From positions 1-64,000 of the forward strand of contig NZ_ANNV01000084.1 in assembly GCF_000346755.1 (NCBI RefSeq): 64,000 nt of DNA, given 5' to 3'. The DNA comes from Pseudomonas sp. CBZ-4 (GTDB taxonomy: Bacteria; Pseudomonadota; Gammaproteobacteria; Pseudomonadales; Pseudomonadaceae). Under the pieces are notes generated by a model. The model did not search any database. It was given only the letters and a program-made list of their open reading frames with translations, and was not told the DNA's origin. Position numbers and translations under genes: made by a program. Shown one piece after another: positions 27,614 through 35,533 of this stretch (the stretch's first letter is position 1; each line of letters starts with the position of its first letter).

Positions 27614-29023
27614 ATGAGTGACGGACACTTCATTGGCTTGGGTGACAAAACCACCTGCGGCGGGAAAGTCCTGGATGGCGACCCCAGCATAAACATCTAT
27701 GGCCTCCTCCACGCTTGTGAGGGAGACCGAGTGACATGCGGAAAGCACCCGGGCATTTTTAAAATACTCGGCGGTATTTCACACATGAACAGCCATGGCA
27801 GGCTGATGGCTGGCACGCTGGACAGCTTCAGCAGTTGCCCCTGCCGAGCCCGATTCATTCCCTCGATCTACACGGCGATCTACCGCAACGAAAGCTACGA
27901 ACGGCCGGCCATGAGACGCGCCGCTGAACCGGCGCCAGTGGCTCAGGCCCGCAGTTCGGCGGCACAGAATCAGTCGACGTACCGTCCTTCGAGTCTTTGG
28001 ACGCCCTCTGCGCTTAACAGCCCACAAGGTGAAGAACCCGGCTTCTATATCGTGCCCCAAAGCACGACCCGCGACGCTTTGGAGGCCACGTTATTTCCAA
28101 CGCCAGACCCAGCGGTAATGGCCAAGTTCCGAACACTCAACCCGCGAACAGACAACGTTAAAGCCGGCTCATTGATCGTGCTTAGCGATCCAAACAATTT
28201 TCAATGCAACAAAGAAGAAACCCGGTTACTGGCAGCAGCGGCACTCACCCATGACGCTATAAACCCTCTGAGTGCAGCCGATGCGGACTTCATGATGCGC
28301 CATCGCGAGCAGCTCCAAAGCTTCCTGGCCCACAGTTCAACCGCTATCGGAGCGGGTGAAACCATGCTCGCGAGGAATCTGGATAGCTTGAAAACAATCT
28401 TGCAAGAGTTCGAAGCCCTGCACCAAAAAGCGTTCTTCAAGGATGGGCACTTACGATCACCAGAATTCTTCGCCGAACGTAAAAACCTGCTGGCCCGGCT
28501 TGATACCCACCTCACCGCCCTGACCCGCCGAAGCGCCGGCATCCCCGACCATCCCAACCTGAAAACCGCGCTGGGGATATCAAGCCGTAGCCTTGTTCAT
28601 CGGTGGACGCAAGCCGGGGCACCGGGCCAGATACCTGGCTACGCGACCCATATCCAACAGTTGGCGAAAGCTTCGACGGTGATCAAGCGTGGAGGCTGGG
28701 TCGGTACAGCCATTGGGGGTGGGGCTTCTTATATGAAGGTGAAAAACGTGTGTTCTGCGGGTAACGATGAAGCCTGCGAGAAGATCACATTTACCGAAAC
28801 GGGTAGCTTTGTGGGGTCGCTAGGGGGTGGGGCCTTGGCGGGGGCGGCACTATCAACTGCTGTTGTCGGCGGGCTGTGTGTCGGGTTGGGCATACCAACC
28901 GTCGGCATAGCTCCTTTGGCATGCGGGCTCGTCGTCGTTGGCGCAGGCTCTGTCGGGGGAGGCGCCCTAGGCGAAGCATTTGGCGGATGGGTAGGCGAGA
29001 AGATCTACGAGACCGCTAAATGA
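27614..29023 (+). CDS. PAAR-domain type VI effector with LysM-like linker and glycine-rich membrane toxin domain
   Basis: The protein has 469 residues. Residues 1-85 are a PAAR tip domain (GLGDKTTCGGKVLDGDPSIN, HACEGDRVTCGKHPG, and a C-x-C in SFSSCPCRAR). Residues 142-195 look LysM-like (FYIVPQSTTRDALEATLF, AGSLIVLSDPN). A helical part spans 200-330. The end (358-462) is glycine-rich and hydrophobic, with GxxxG-like steps (GTAIGGGASY, GSLGGGALAGAALS, VGAGSVGGGALGEAFGG). This layout matches pore-forming type VI toxins such as P. aeruginosa Tse4 in concept, with the PAAR fused. A good AAGGA ribosome site precedes the ATG. GC content is lower than in the neighbours, and the gene overlaps its likely immunity gene by 4 bases. 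Confidence 0.8.
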   Translation: MSDGHFIGLGDKTTCGGKVLDGDPSINIYGLLHACEGDRVTCGKHPGIFKILGGISHMNSHGRLMAGTLDSFSSCPCRARFIPSIYTAIYRNESYERPAMRRAAEPAPVAQARSSAAQNQSTYRPSSLWTPSALNSPQGEEPGFYIVPQSTTRDALEATLFPTPDPAVMAKFRTLNPRTDNVKAGSLIVLSDPNNFQCNKEETRLLAAAALTHDAINPLSAADADFMMRHREQLQSFLAHSSTAIGAGETMLARNLDSLKTILQEFEALHQKAFFKDGHLRSPEFFAERKNLLARLDTHLTALTRRSAGIPDHPNLKTALGISSRSLVHRWTQAGAPGQIPGYATHIQQLAKASTVIKRGGWVGTAIGGGASYMKVKNVCSAGNDEACEKITFTETGSFVGSLGGGALAGAALSTAVVGGLCVGLGIPTVGIAPLACGLVVVGAGSVGGGALGEAFGGWVGEKIYETAK

Positions 29024-29406
29024 CACTGAGCACGGGCGATACAGTTCTTTTAACCATAGCGCTTGCCGACTTCATCGGGATGTTCCTTTGGATCGGCGTA
29101 TGCCTGCACCTGGCTTATACCCAGGCGGACGTGATGCTGGAACATCTCAAAAACAGTCCGGCAATCACGACTTGGGCACCGATCCTACATGCCGGCCCCT
29201 GGGGGAAACTGATGTTCATAGGCGGCATTTGCGGACTCATCACATTCCCGAGCTACCAGCTCAGAAAAGGCCAATTGAGCGCTGAAGACTTAGCGGGCTT
29301 CCCCCTTTCCCTCAAACGCAAGTTGGTATTTTTGGAATGGTCCATGATCGGCCTCTTACTGGTCATGATGACCTTTGGCATAGCCATTAAGCTTGGATTG
29401 CTTTAA
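29020..29406 (+). CDS. Small membrane protein, probable immunity to the PAAR effector
   Basis: The protein has 128 residues with hydrophobic segments at about 9-34, 62-81 and 102-128. It starts within the stop codon of the effector gene (4-base overlap), the classical effector-immunity arrangement. An inner-membrane immunity protein is what a membrane-pore toxin would require, as for Tsi4-like proteins. I do not recognise the family from sequence, so the role rests on position, overlap and topology. Confidence 0.7.
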   Translation: MTLSTGDTVLLTIALADFIGMFLWIGVCLHLAYTQADVMLEHLKNSPAITTWAPILHAGPWGKLMFIGGICGLITFPSYQLRKGQLSAEDLAGFPLSLKRKLVFLEWSMIGLLLVMMTFGIAIKLGLL

Positions 29407-29425
29407 CCGCGACTCGTAGCATCAA

Positions 29426-29452
29426 GGGAAATGGGGCCCTTCCCCATTTCCC
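29426..29452. terminator. Bidirectional terminator hairpin
   Basis: A perfect 11-base stem (GGGAAATGGGG / CCCCATTTCCC) with a 5-base loop lies between the immunity gene and the convergent dehydrogenase gene. Confidence 0.7.
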
Positions 29453-29467
29453 CACTGCCACCTACCA

Positions 29468-30472
29468 CTAAAGATCGTAACTCACCGCCACACTGCGCCC
29501 ACTCTTCACCGACTCCAACGCACAATCCGCCAAGTGCAACGCGTACAAACCGTCGCGCATGGTGGTGGGCAGCGGCTGGCCGCTGTTCAGCGCATCGATG
29601 AACTGCGTCAGTTCATTGCGATAGGCATCCGCATACCGCTCCAGGAAAAAATGCTGCAACGGTTCCAGCGCTTCGGTGTGCTCTGCGCTCCAGTGGCGCA
29701 AGGTAGTCGGCCGATGGTTATCGGTGAGCAGCACGCCGCTGGCGCCCGAAACTTCGACCCGCTGGTCGTAGCCATACACCGCCTGGCGGCAGCAATTGAT
29801 ATGACATTGCTTGCCCGAGGCGGTGCGCAGCAGCACCATCACGCTGTCGTAATCGTCGATCTCGGCCAGGCTGGGGTCCACCAGGCGGCTGGCGATGGCG
29901 CTGACTTCCACCGGTTCTTCGCCGAGCAGATGGCGCGCGGTGTCGAAGTCGTGGATGGTCATGTCGCGCAGGATGCCGCCGGAGTGTGCCAGGTAGTCAC
30001 GCGGGGCCAGGCCGGGGTCGCGGCTGGTGATGATCACTTGGCGCACGGCGCCGATCTGCCCGGCATCCAGGGCTTGGCGCAGGCGCAGCATGTCGGGGTC
30101 GAAACGCCGGTTGAAGCCGAGCATCACCTGGCCGCCCTGGCGCTCAACGGCCTTTGCCGCGCTGCGCGCCTTGGCGATATCGAGGTCGATGGGTTTTTCG
30201 CAGAGCACCGCCTTGCCCGAAGCCACCGCTGCCAGCAGCAGGTCGATATGGGTGTCGGTGGGCGTGCCGATGACCACGGCGTCAATATCGTCACGGCTGA
30301 GCACGGCGGCGCAATCGTAAGCCGCCTCGCAGCCCAATTGCGTGCTCAGCGCATCGACCCCCTCGCGCCAGGGATCGGCCACCAGCACCAGCGTGGCATT
30401 CGGGTGGGCGGCGACGTTGGCGGCGTGGATCTTGGCGATGCGCCCGGCACCTAGAACGGCGATTCGTAGCAT
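29468..30472 (-). CDS. Gfo/Idh/MocA family dehydrogenase (inositol 2-dehydrogenase-like)
   Basis: The protein has 334 residues. The Rossmann start is VLGAGRIAKIHAANVAAHPN, with the family EKP motif (LCEKPIDLD) supplying the active-site lysine and a later IHDFDTARHLLGE with the aspartate and histidine of the sugar site. This pattern is that of IolG-type inositol 2-dehydrogenases that oxidise myo-inositol or related polyols with NAD. No other iol genes are present in the window, so another cyclitol or sugar is equally possible. It is followed on the same strand, upstream, by a LacI regulator, and the two probably form one transcript. Confidence 0.85.
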   Translation of the reverse strand: MLRIAVLGAGRIAKIHAANVAAHPNATLVLVADPWREGVDALSTQLGCEAAYDCAAVLSRDDIDAVVIGTPTDTHIDLLLAAVASGKAVLCEKPIDLDIAKARSAAKAVERQGGQVMLGFNRRFDPDMLRLRQALDAGQIGAVRQVIITSRDPGLAPRDYLAHSGGILRDMTIHDFDTARHLLGEEPVEVSAIASRLVDPSLAEIDDYDSVMVLLRTASGKQCHINCCRQAVYGYDQRVEVSGASGVLLTDNHRPTTLRHWSAEHTEALEPLQHFFLERYADAYRNELTQFIDALNSGQPLPTTMRDGLYALHLADCALESVKSGRSVAVSYDL

Positions 30473-30508
30473 GGTGAATACTCCTGGTTTTGTTGTTGGG
30501 GGAGAGAT

Positions 30509-31534
30509 TCAGTCCGGCAGGTTGAACGGCGTGACGATCTGCACCTGTGAAGGCGCAATCGGCCCGGCCTTCCACAGCCGATGAAATTGCAGGATGTGCA
30601 GGAACACGCTGCGCGCGTCGATCTGCAGGTTGTGGTCGATGATCGCGGCGACTTTTTCTTCGCGCAGCAGCTGGCGGTTTTCTTCGTCGAGGTCGTGGCC
30701 GATAAACACGTCCAGTGGGCGTCCGAGGGCGGCGAAGGCATCGACAATCGCACGGTTGCCGCCGCCGACGCTGTACACCGCCTTCAACTCGGGATGCTGT
30801 TTCAGCGCCTGGGTCACGCGTGCGAAGGTGCGATCGTAAACGCCATATCCGCCGCTGATGTCCAGTACCCGCAGGTGCGCCGCACGCCCACGCAACCAGG
30901 CGCGAAAACCCATTTCACGCTCTTCTTCGCCACGGAACAACTCGCTGCCGATCACCACGGCGACGTCCTGGGCTAACGCCGGCAACCAACGCGACATCAG
31001 GTACGCAGCGGTCTGCCCAGCCGTGCGGTTGTCCATGCCGACGTAGCCGATGCGCTCGCTTTGCGGCAGATCGGTCACCAGGGTGACCACCGGAATGCCC
31101 GCCGCGATCAGTTGCTTGACCGCCTGGTTTACCGCCGGTTCATCGGCGGCCTTGAGCACCACACCCTGGCTGCCGGTGTCGAGACAGCGCAGCAGTTGGT
31201 CGTGCATGGCCTGGGGTTCGATCTCTTCGAACAGGTGAAAACGCGGGGCAATCCGAAACGGCGCCAGGCTGGCCAGTTGCGCGACGATCGCCGCCTGCAC
31301 CGCTGCACTGAAGCGCTTGGGCGTGTGCATGATCACGTCCACATGAAAGGTACGGCCAACCGCCAGGCCGTTTTTTTCCTGGGACTCCAGCTCATCCAAC
31401 GCCTGCTCGATGCGCCGCCGGGTCTGCGCATGCACGCTGCCGCGCTGATGCAGCACACGATCGACCGTGGCTTTGCTGACGCCCGCCTGGGTCGCGAGTT
31501 GCTTGATGGAGAAGTGTTTTGCGCGTTCGAGCAT
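30509..31534 (-). CDS. LacI family transcriptional regulator
   Basis: The protein has 341 residues. The N-terminal helix-turn-helix with hinge is clear (IKQLATQAGVSKATVDRVLHQ, then RRRIEQALDELE). The rest is a periplasmic-binding-protein-type sugar-sensing domain (VVLKAADEPAVNQAVKQLIA, VTLVTDLPQSERIGYVGMDN, and FIGHDLDEENRQLL). It resembles the subgroup that binds sugars through a type I fold of the same kind as the binding protein encoded at 33670. It lies between the Gfo/Idh gene and the divergent SDR operon, and probably represses both until the cluster's substrate appears. Confidence 0.88.
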   Translation of the reverse strand: MLERAKHFSIKQLATQAGVSKATVDRVLHQRGSVHAQTRRRIEQALDELESQEKNGLAVGRTFHVDVIMHTPKRFSAAVQAAIVAQLASLAPFRIAPRFHLFEEIEPQAMHDQLLRCLDTGSQGVVLKAADEPAVNQAVKQLIAAGIPVVTLVTDLPQSERIGYVGMDNRTAGQTAAYLMSRWLPALAQDVAVVIGSELFRGEEEREMGFRAWLRGRAAHLRVLDISGGYGVYDRTFARVTQALKQHPELKAVYSVGGGNRAIVDAFAALGRPLDVFIGHDLDEENRQLLREEKVAAIIDHNLQIDARSVFLHILQFHRLWKAGPIAPSQVQIVTPFNLPD

Positions 31535-31575
31535 GGGGTTGGCCTGAGGTGTTTTTGAGGTCTTATTTGGGCGTT

Positions 31576-31625
31576 ACTGAGGTTTCGCAATGCTAGTCTC
31601 AGTTTTGCCCGGCGTCGAGCCGGGC
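31576..31625 (+). promoter_or_regulatory. Inverted repeats in the LacI/SDR divergent region
   Basis: ACTGAG (31576-31581) and CTCAGT (31598-31603) are inverted copies 16 bases apart. They are followed by a strong GC hairpin (GCCCGGC / GCCGGGC, 31607-31625) in the SDR leader. One may be an operator for the LacI regulator; the arms are short, so this is tentative. Confidence 0.35.
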
Positions 31626-31656
31626 GATGCACAACAACAAAAATCAGGAGAACTGC

Positions 31657-32502
31657 ATGCCTAACACCGATCTCGCCACCACGTTCAGCGGCCAATACTT
31701 TGTCGTCACCGGCAGCACCCAAGGCCTCGGCGCCGCTGTCGCGCATACCCTGGCGCAGCGCGGCGCCGCCGGCCTGATCATCTGCGGGCGGCGCCGCGCC
31801 CAGGGCGAGGAGCAGGTGCGGCAGTTGGCCCAGTTGGATTGCCAGGCGTTTTTCGTCGAGGCGGACCTGGAGAAGGTCGAGGATTGCCGGGCGATCATCG
31901 ACGCGGCGCGCACCCACTTCGGCACCTTGCACGGCTTGGTGAACTGCGCCGGCATGTCGGATCGCGGCACCATCCTCGACACCTCGCCGGAGCTGTTCGA
32001 CAAGCTGTTTGCGGTGAATGTACGGGCGCCGTTTTTCCTCATGCAGGAAGCACTGAAGTTGATGATCAGCAAAGGTGTGGAAGGCGCCGTGGTGAATATC
32101 CAGAGCGTCACCGGGCATGGCGGGCAATCCTTCTTGAGCGCGTATGCGGCGTCGAAGGGCGCGCTGGCGATCCTCACCAAGAACGTCGCGTTCAGTGCGC
32201 TGCGCAACCGTATCCGCGTCAACGGTTTGAACATCGGCTGGATGGACACGCCCCACGAGGATGACATCCAGCGCCAGTACCACGGTGCCCAGGACGGCTG
32301 GCTGGCAGAGGCGGAAAGCGCGCAGCCGTTCGGGCGCCTGCTCAAGCCCGAGGAAGTGGCCCGCAGCGTGGCGTTTTTGCTGTCCAGCGAATCGGGGATG
32401 ATGACCGGCTCGGTGATCGACCTGGAACAAGGCGTGGTCGGCTGCACCGACGGCGGCAGCCCACAACCGCACCAGGCCTTGAGCCTGCCAGGGGGTGTGT
32501 GA
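31657..32502 (+). CDS. SDR family oxidoreductase
   Basis: The protein has 281 residues. The coenzyme motif is VVTGSTQGLGAAVAHTLAQ (TGxxxGxG form), with the conserved NCAG (VNCAGMSD) and a catalytic Ser, Tyr-x-x-x-Lys in NIQSVTGHGGQSFLSAYAASKG. It is a classical NAD(P)-dependent dehydrogenase for a secondary alcohol or sugar. AGGAG precedes the ATG at 31657. The gene begins an operon with the oxygenase and the binding protein, and is divergent from the LacI gene. The likely role is oxidation of a polyol or of a dealkylated intermediate. Confidence 0.88.
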   Translation: MPNTDLATTFSGQYFVVTGSTQGLGAAVAHTLAQRGAAGLIICGRRRAQGEEQVRQLAQLDCQAFFVEADLEKVEDCRAIIDAARTHFGTLHGLVNCAGMSDRGTILDTSPELFDKLFAVNVRAPFFLMQEALKLMISKGVEGAVVNIQSVTGHGGQSFLSAYAASKGALAILTKNVAFSALRNRIRVNGLNIGWMDTPHEDDIQRQYHGAQDGWLAEAESAQPFGRLLKPEEVARSVAFLLSSESGMMTGSVIDLEQGVVGCTDGGSPQPHQALSLPGGV

Positions 32503-33626
32503 TGTCGGCGTTTGTCAGCGCTGAGTCCGTGTGCCTGGCGGACTTCAGCCAGCTTTGTGCGCAACAGGCGCGGGCCGAGGATTACCCGCTGTGCCAGGAG
32601 GTGCTGAGCAATGTGCCGATCTATCAGGCCCAAACCCTGCGCAACAGCGACCGCCGCAGCGTGATGAACGAACTGCACCGGCTGTTCCGTGACGGGCCGG
32701 GGGTGATGGTGGTGCGCCGGGCCTATGAAGATTTGGAAGTGGTGGACCGGCACAGCCAGGTGTTCGAGGCGATCTTTGCCAACGAGGCCGCCCAAGGCGT
32801 GGCCGCCGACCACTTTGCCAAGGCGGGCAGCAACGGGCGCATCTGGAACTCGTTGCAGAAGGCCGCGTTGCAGTCGCCCGAGTCGTTTGTCGAGTACTAC
32901 GCCAACCCGCTGCTGGGGCTGATTGCCGAAGCGTGGCTGGGGCCGAGTTTTCAGGTCACGGCGCAGGTCAACGTGGTGCATCCCGGCGGCCAGGCGCAGC
33001 AGCCGCACCGGGATTACCACCTGGGTTTCCAGACCAATGACGTGGTGGAACGCTTTCCCCTGCCGTTGCACGTGCTGTCCCAGTATCTGACGCTACAAGG
33101 CGCGGTAGCCCACACGGATATGCCACTGGAAACCGGGCCGACCCAACTGCTGCCGTTCTCCCAGCAATACGCCCTGGGTTACCTGGCGTGGCGCCGCGAA
33201 GAGTTTATCGACTACTTCCAGCAACACGCCGTGCAGTTGCCGCTGAACAAGGGCGACCTGCTGTTCTTCAACCCGGCGCTGTTCCATGCCGCCGGCACCA
33301 ACCGCACCGCCGACCGCCAGCGCATGGCCAACCTGCTGCAAATTTCCTCGGCGTTCGGCAAACCCATGGAAGCCCTCGACCGCGACCGCATGATGCTCGC
33401 GGTGTACCCGGCGCTGCTGGCCAATCCGGCCCTGGATGCCGAGGCCGTGATCGCGTGCACGGCGGACGGTTATGCCTTCCCCACCAACCTCGACACCGAC
33501 CCACCGCTCAAAGGCCTGGCCCCGCAAACCGGGCAACAGCTGATGCAGCAGGCGCTGAACGAACGCTGGCCCCCCGCGGACTTTGCCGCGGCGGTGGCGC
33601 AGATGCGCGCCAAGCGCCAGGCCTGA
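32502..33626 (+). CDS. Phytanoyl-CoA dioxygenase (PhyH) family Fe(II)/2-oxoglutarate oxygenase
   Basis: The protein has 374 residues. The facial triad is visible: His169-x-Asp171 in QPHRDYHLGFQ and a distal His262 in NPALFHAAGTN, followed by arginines (Arg272 or Arg274) placed to bind 2-oxoglutarate. PhyH-family enzymes hydroxylate or demethylate small substrates with Fe(II) and 2-oxoglutarate. The ATG shares one base with the SDR stop codon (TGATG), showing translational coupling. In a sugar-type operon it may open or demethylate a modified polyol; the substrate is inferred, not shown. Confidence 0.85.
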   Translation: MSAFVSAESVCLADFSQLCAQQARAEDYPLCQEVLSNVPIYQAQTLRNSDRRSVMNELHRLFRDGPGVMVVRRAYEDLEVVDRHSQVFEAIFANEAAQGVAADHFAKAGSNGRIWNSLQKAALQSPESFVEYYANPLLGLIAEAWLGPSFQVTAQVNVVHPGGQAQQPHRDYHLGFQTNDVVERFPLPLHVLSQYLTLQGAVAHTDMPLETGPTQLLPFSQQYALGYLAWRREEFIDYFQQHAVQLPLNKGDLLFFNPALFHAAGTNRTADRQRMANLLQISSAFGKPMEALDRDRMMLAVYPALLANPALDAEAVIACTADGYAFPTNLDTDPPLKGLAPQTGQQLMQQALNERWPPADFAAAVAQMRAKRQA

Positions 33627-33669
33627 ATCACCCCTGCTTTAACAACAACAATAACAGCGGAGCAAAACC

Positions 33670-34593
33670 ATGAAGAAGCACCTCCTTGCGGCACTGTTTA
33701 CCCTCGCCGTCACACCGTGGGCGCTGGCCGATATCCGTATCGGCGTGAGCATCGCCCAAGTCGATGATGTATTCCTCGCGCAGATGCGCGACTACATGGC
33801 CGCCCACGCCAAGGAGTTGCCCGGCGTGACCCTGCAATTCGAAGATGCCCAGGGCGATGTGGTGCGCCAGCTCAACCAGGTGCAGAACTTCACCGCCCAG
33901 GGCATGGATGCGATCATCGTCAACCCGGTGGACACTGCTGCCACGGCGAAGATGAGCAGCAACGCCCAGCAGGCCAAGACCCCGCTGGTCTACGTCAACC
34001 GCCGCCCGGATGCCCGGCAACTGCCGCCGGGTGTCGGTTATGTGGGCTCGGATGAGGTCAAGGCCGGGGAGATCCAGATGCGCTACCTGGCCGAGAAAAT
34101 GGGTGGCAAGGGCAACCTGGCGATCATGCTCGGGCTGCTGTCCAACAACGCCACCCACAACCGCACACTGGGGGTGAAGACCGTGCTCAAGGAGTACCCG
34201 GATATCAAGATCGTCGAAGAACAAACTGCGGAATGGCAGCGCAACAAGGCAATCGACCTGATGAACAACTGGATCGTCTCCGGGCGCAAGATCGACGCAG
34301 TGGCGGCGAACGCCGATGAAATGGCGATTGGCGCCGCCATGGCCATCAGCCAGGCCGGCATGCAACCGGGCAAGGACATCCTCGTGGCCGGCAGCGACGG
34401 CGGCCCAGCCGGGTTGGACGCGGTGAAAAAAGGCCAACTGCTGGTGACGGTGTACCAGGACAACAAGGGCCAGGCGGTGGGCTCGATTGATCTGGCGGTG
34501 AAGATGGTGAAGAAGGAACCGTACACGGCTGAACTGACGATTCCGTATCAGCAGATCACCAAGGACAACTACCAGGCGTTCCTCAACCCCTAA
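33670..34593 (+). CDS. Sugar-binding protein of ABC type (RbsB-like), without transporter genes beside it
   Basis: The protein has 307 residues with a signal peptide (cut after about residue 20, TPWALA). The mature part is a type I periplasmic binding protein of the ribose/inositol class (IRIGVSIAQVDDVFLAQMRD, VNPVDTAATAKM, VNRRPDAR, GSDGGPAGLDAVKKGQL). It would capture a sugar or cyclitol in the periplasm. No permease or ATPase gene lies next to it, although such genes are normally adjacent. It therefore either shares a transporter encoded elsewhere or has another role such as chemotaxis. It follows the oxygenase gene by 43 bases. Confidence 0.88.
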   Translation: MKKHLLAALFTLAVTPWALADIRIGVSIAQVDDVFLAQMRDYMAAHAKELPGVTLQFEDAQGDVVRQLNQVQNFTAQGMDAIIVNPVDTAATAKMSSNAQQAKTPLVYVNRRPDARQLPPGVGYVGSDEVKAGEIQMRYLAEKMGGKGNLAIMLGLLSNNATHNRTLGVKTVLKEYPDIKIVEEQTAEWQRNKAIDLMNNWIVSGRKIDAVAANADEMAIGAAMAISQAGMQPGKDILVAGSDGGPAGLDAVKKGQLLVTVYQDNKGQAVGSIDLAVKMVKKEPYTAELTIPYQQITKDNYQAFLNP

Positions 34594-35161
34594 GCTCGAA
34601 CGCTCCCACATCTTGACTTGTGAACCCGCTCAAATGTGGGAGCTGGCTTGCCTGCGATGACGGCAGCACTGGCAACATCTCTACCAGCAGCTCCGCCGCC
34701 ATCGTAGCCTCGCCAAGGCTCGACAACTCCCACACTTGATCGGAGGTGTTCTCCACAATCCTGGCTCCGAGGCCGAACAGGCATGCCACACCCACGCCAT
34801 AGGCCAGGGTGCGCCAGGGTTGCCATCCCATCAGATACGCCAAGGTATGCACCACCCGCGCCAAGGTGAACACACCGAACAGCCACAGGGTCGCAGCGCT
34901 GTCAACCTGCTGCGCGACACACAACCCGCCCAGTACAAAAAACAGCGGGATATTTTCCAGGTCATTCGCCCACGCCTTCGTCGCCCTGCCGACTTGCGGC
35001 AGCTCCTCGCGCTGCGGGCTGCGCTTGAAAAAAGCCGCATCCTCACGATTGGTAAACGCCCGCCCCCGTAGACGGAAATATCCCTGATAACAGGAAATCG
35101 CGAACATCTTCAGACACAGCACCAACACGCATACCGCATAGGCCGGTAAAAGATCATTCAT
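34583..35161 (-). CDS. MAPEG family membrane protein with a REP-derived C-terminal extension
   Basis: The protein has 192 residues. Residues 1-145 are a normal MAPEG domain with four membrane helices (PAYAVCVLVLCLKMFAISCYQ, NDLENIPLFFVLGGL, FTLARVVHTLAYLMGWQPWR). MAPEG proteins are usually 130-145 residues and bind glutathione and lipids. Here the frame continues for about 46 residues (from WELSSLGEATMAAELL) through the REP sequence at 34604-34734 and stops only at 34583. The start overlaps the stop of the upstream DUF2834 gene by 8 bases. The body is surely coding; whether the tail is made or the true stop was lost is open. Confidence 0.85.
   Translation of the reverse strand: MNDLLPAYAVCVLVLCLKMFAISCYQGYFRLRGRAFTNREDAAFFKRSPQREELPQVGRATKAWANDLENIPLFFVLGGLCVAQQVDSAATLWLFGVFTLARVVHTLAYLMGWQPWRTLAYGVGVACLFGLGARIVENTSDQVWELSSLGEATMAAELLVEMLPVLPSSQASQLPHLSGFTSQDVGAFELRG
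34604..34734. repeat. REP cluster overlapping the MAPEG 3' end
   Basis: Two inverted REP arms (from 34635 and ending at 34734) and an upstream cgctcccaca arm repeat the arrangement at 8517-8700, including the linker ttgtgaacccg. They are read in frame as the last residues of the MAPEG gene. Confidence 0.85.
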
Positions 35162-35450
35162 CCCTGAACCCCTTCACCACGATGTAAAGCAGCGGCCCCA
35201 CCGACACAAACACCGCCGTCAGCAAGATATAAGGTAGCGCCGAGCGCCCTCGCCCACGCGCATCCCGATACATCCACACACACGCCAGCGCCGCCATCAA
35301 ATACAGGTCAATCACCACCTGCGCCGTGTCCGGCCGTGCCATCAATTCCCGCCCAAACGCCAGCAGCGACTGCTCGGCCGTCAGCATCGTGAACAGGGTA
35401 TACAGGGTAAATCCCAGCAAACCGGCCAGGGCTATGTAGGGTCTTTTCAT
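35154..35450 (-). CDS. DUF2834 small membrane protein
   Basis: The protein has 98 residues with three hydrophobic segments (about 5-25, 42-62 and 71-91) and the motif DLYLMAALACVWMYRDARGR typical of the DUF2834 family. Its function is unknown. The ATG at 35450 is chosen because it starts MKRPYIALAGLLGF, and an 8-base overlap links it to the MAPEG gene, so the two form an operon. The operon is divergent from the XRE regulator at 35534, which may control it. Confidence 0.75.
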   Translation of the reverse strand: MKRPYIALAGLLGFTLYTLFTMLTAEQSLLAFGRELMARPDTAQVVIDLYLMAALACVWMYRDARGRGRSALPYILLTAVFVSVGPLLYIVVKGFRDE

Positions 35451-35533
35451 GGTCTCGTCCTTGGAATGATCAAGGCCCACGTTAGTGATAAGGTTGCGCC
35501 CCTCGCAATGACCTCGGAGGTCATGAACCGCTC

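Noticed and set aside
31644..33071. 475-codon minus-strand frame across the SDR and oxygenase genes
   Set aside because: It spans two real genes with visible catalytic motifs on the other strand.
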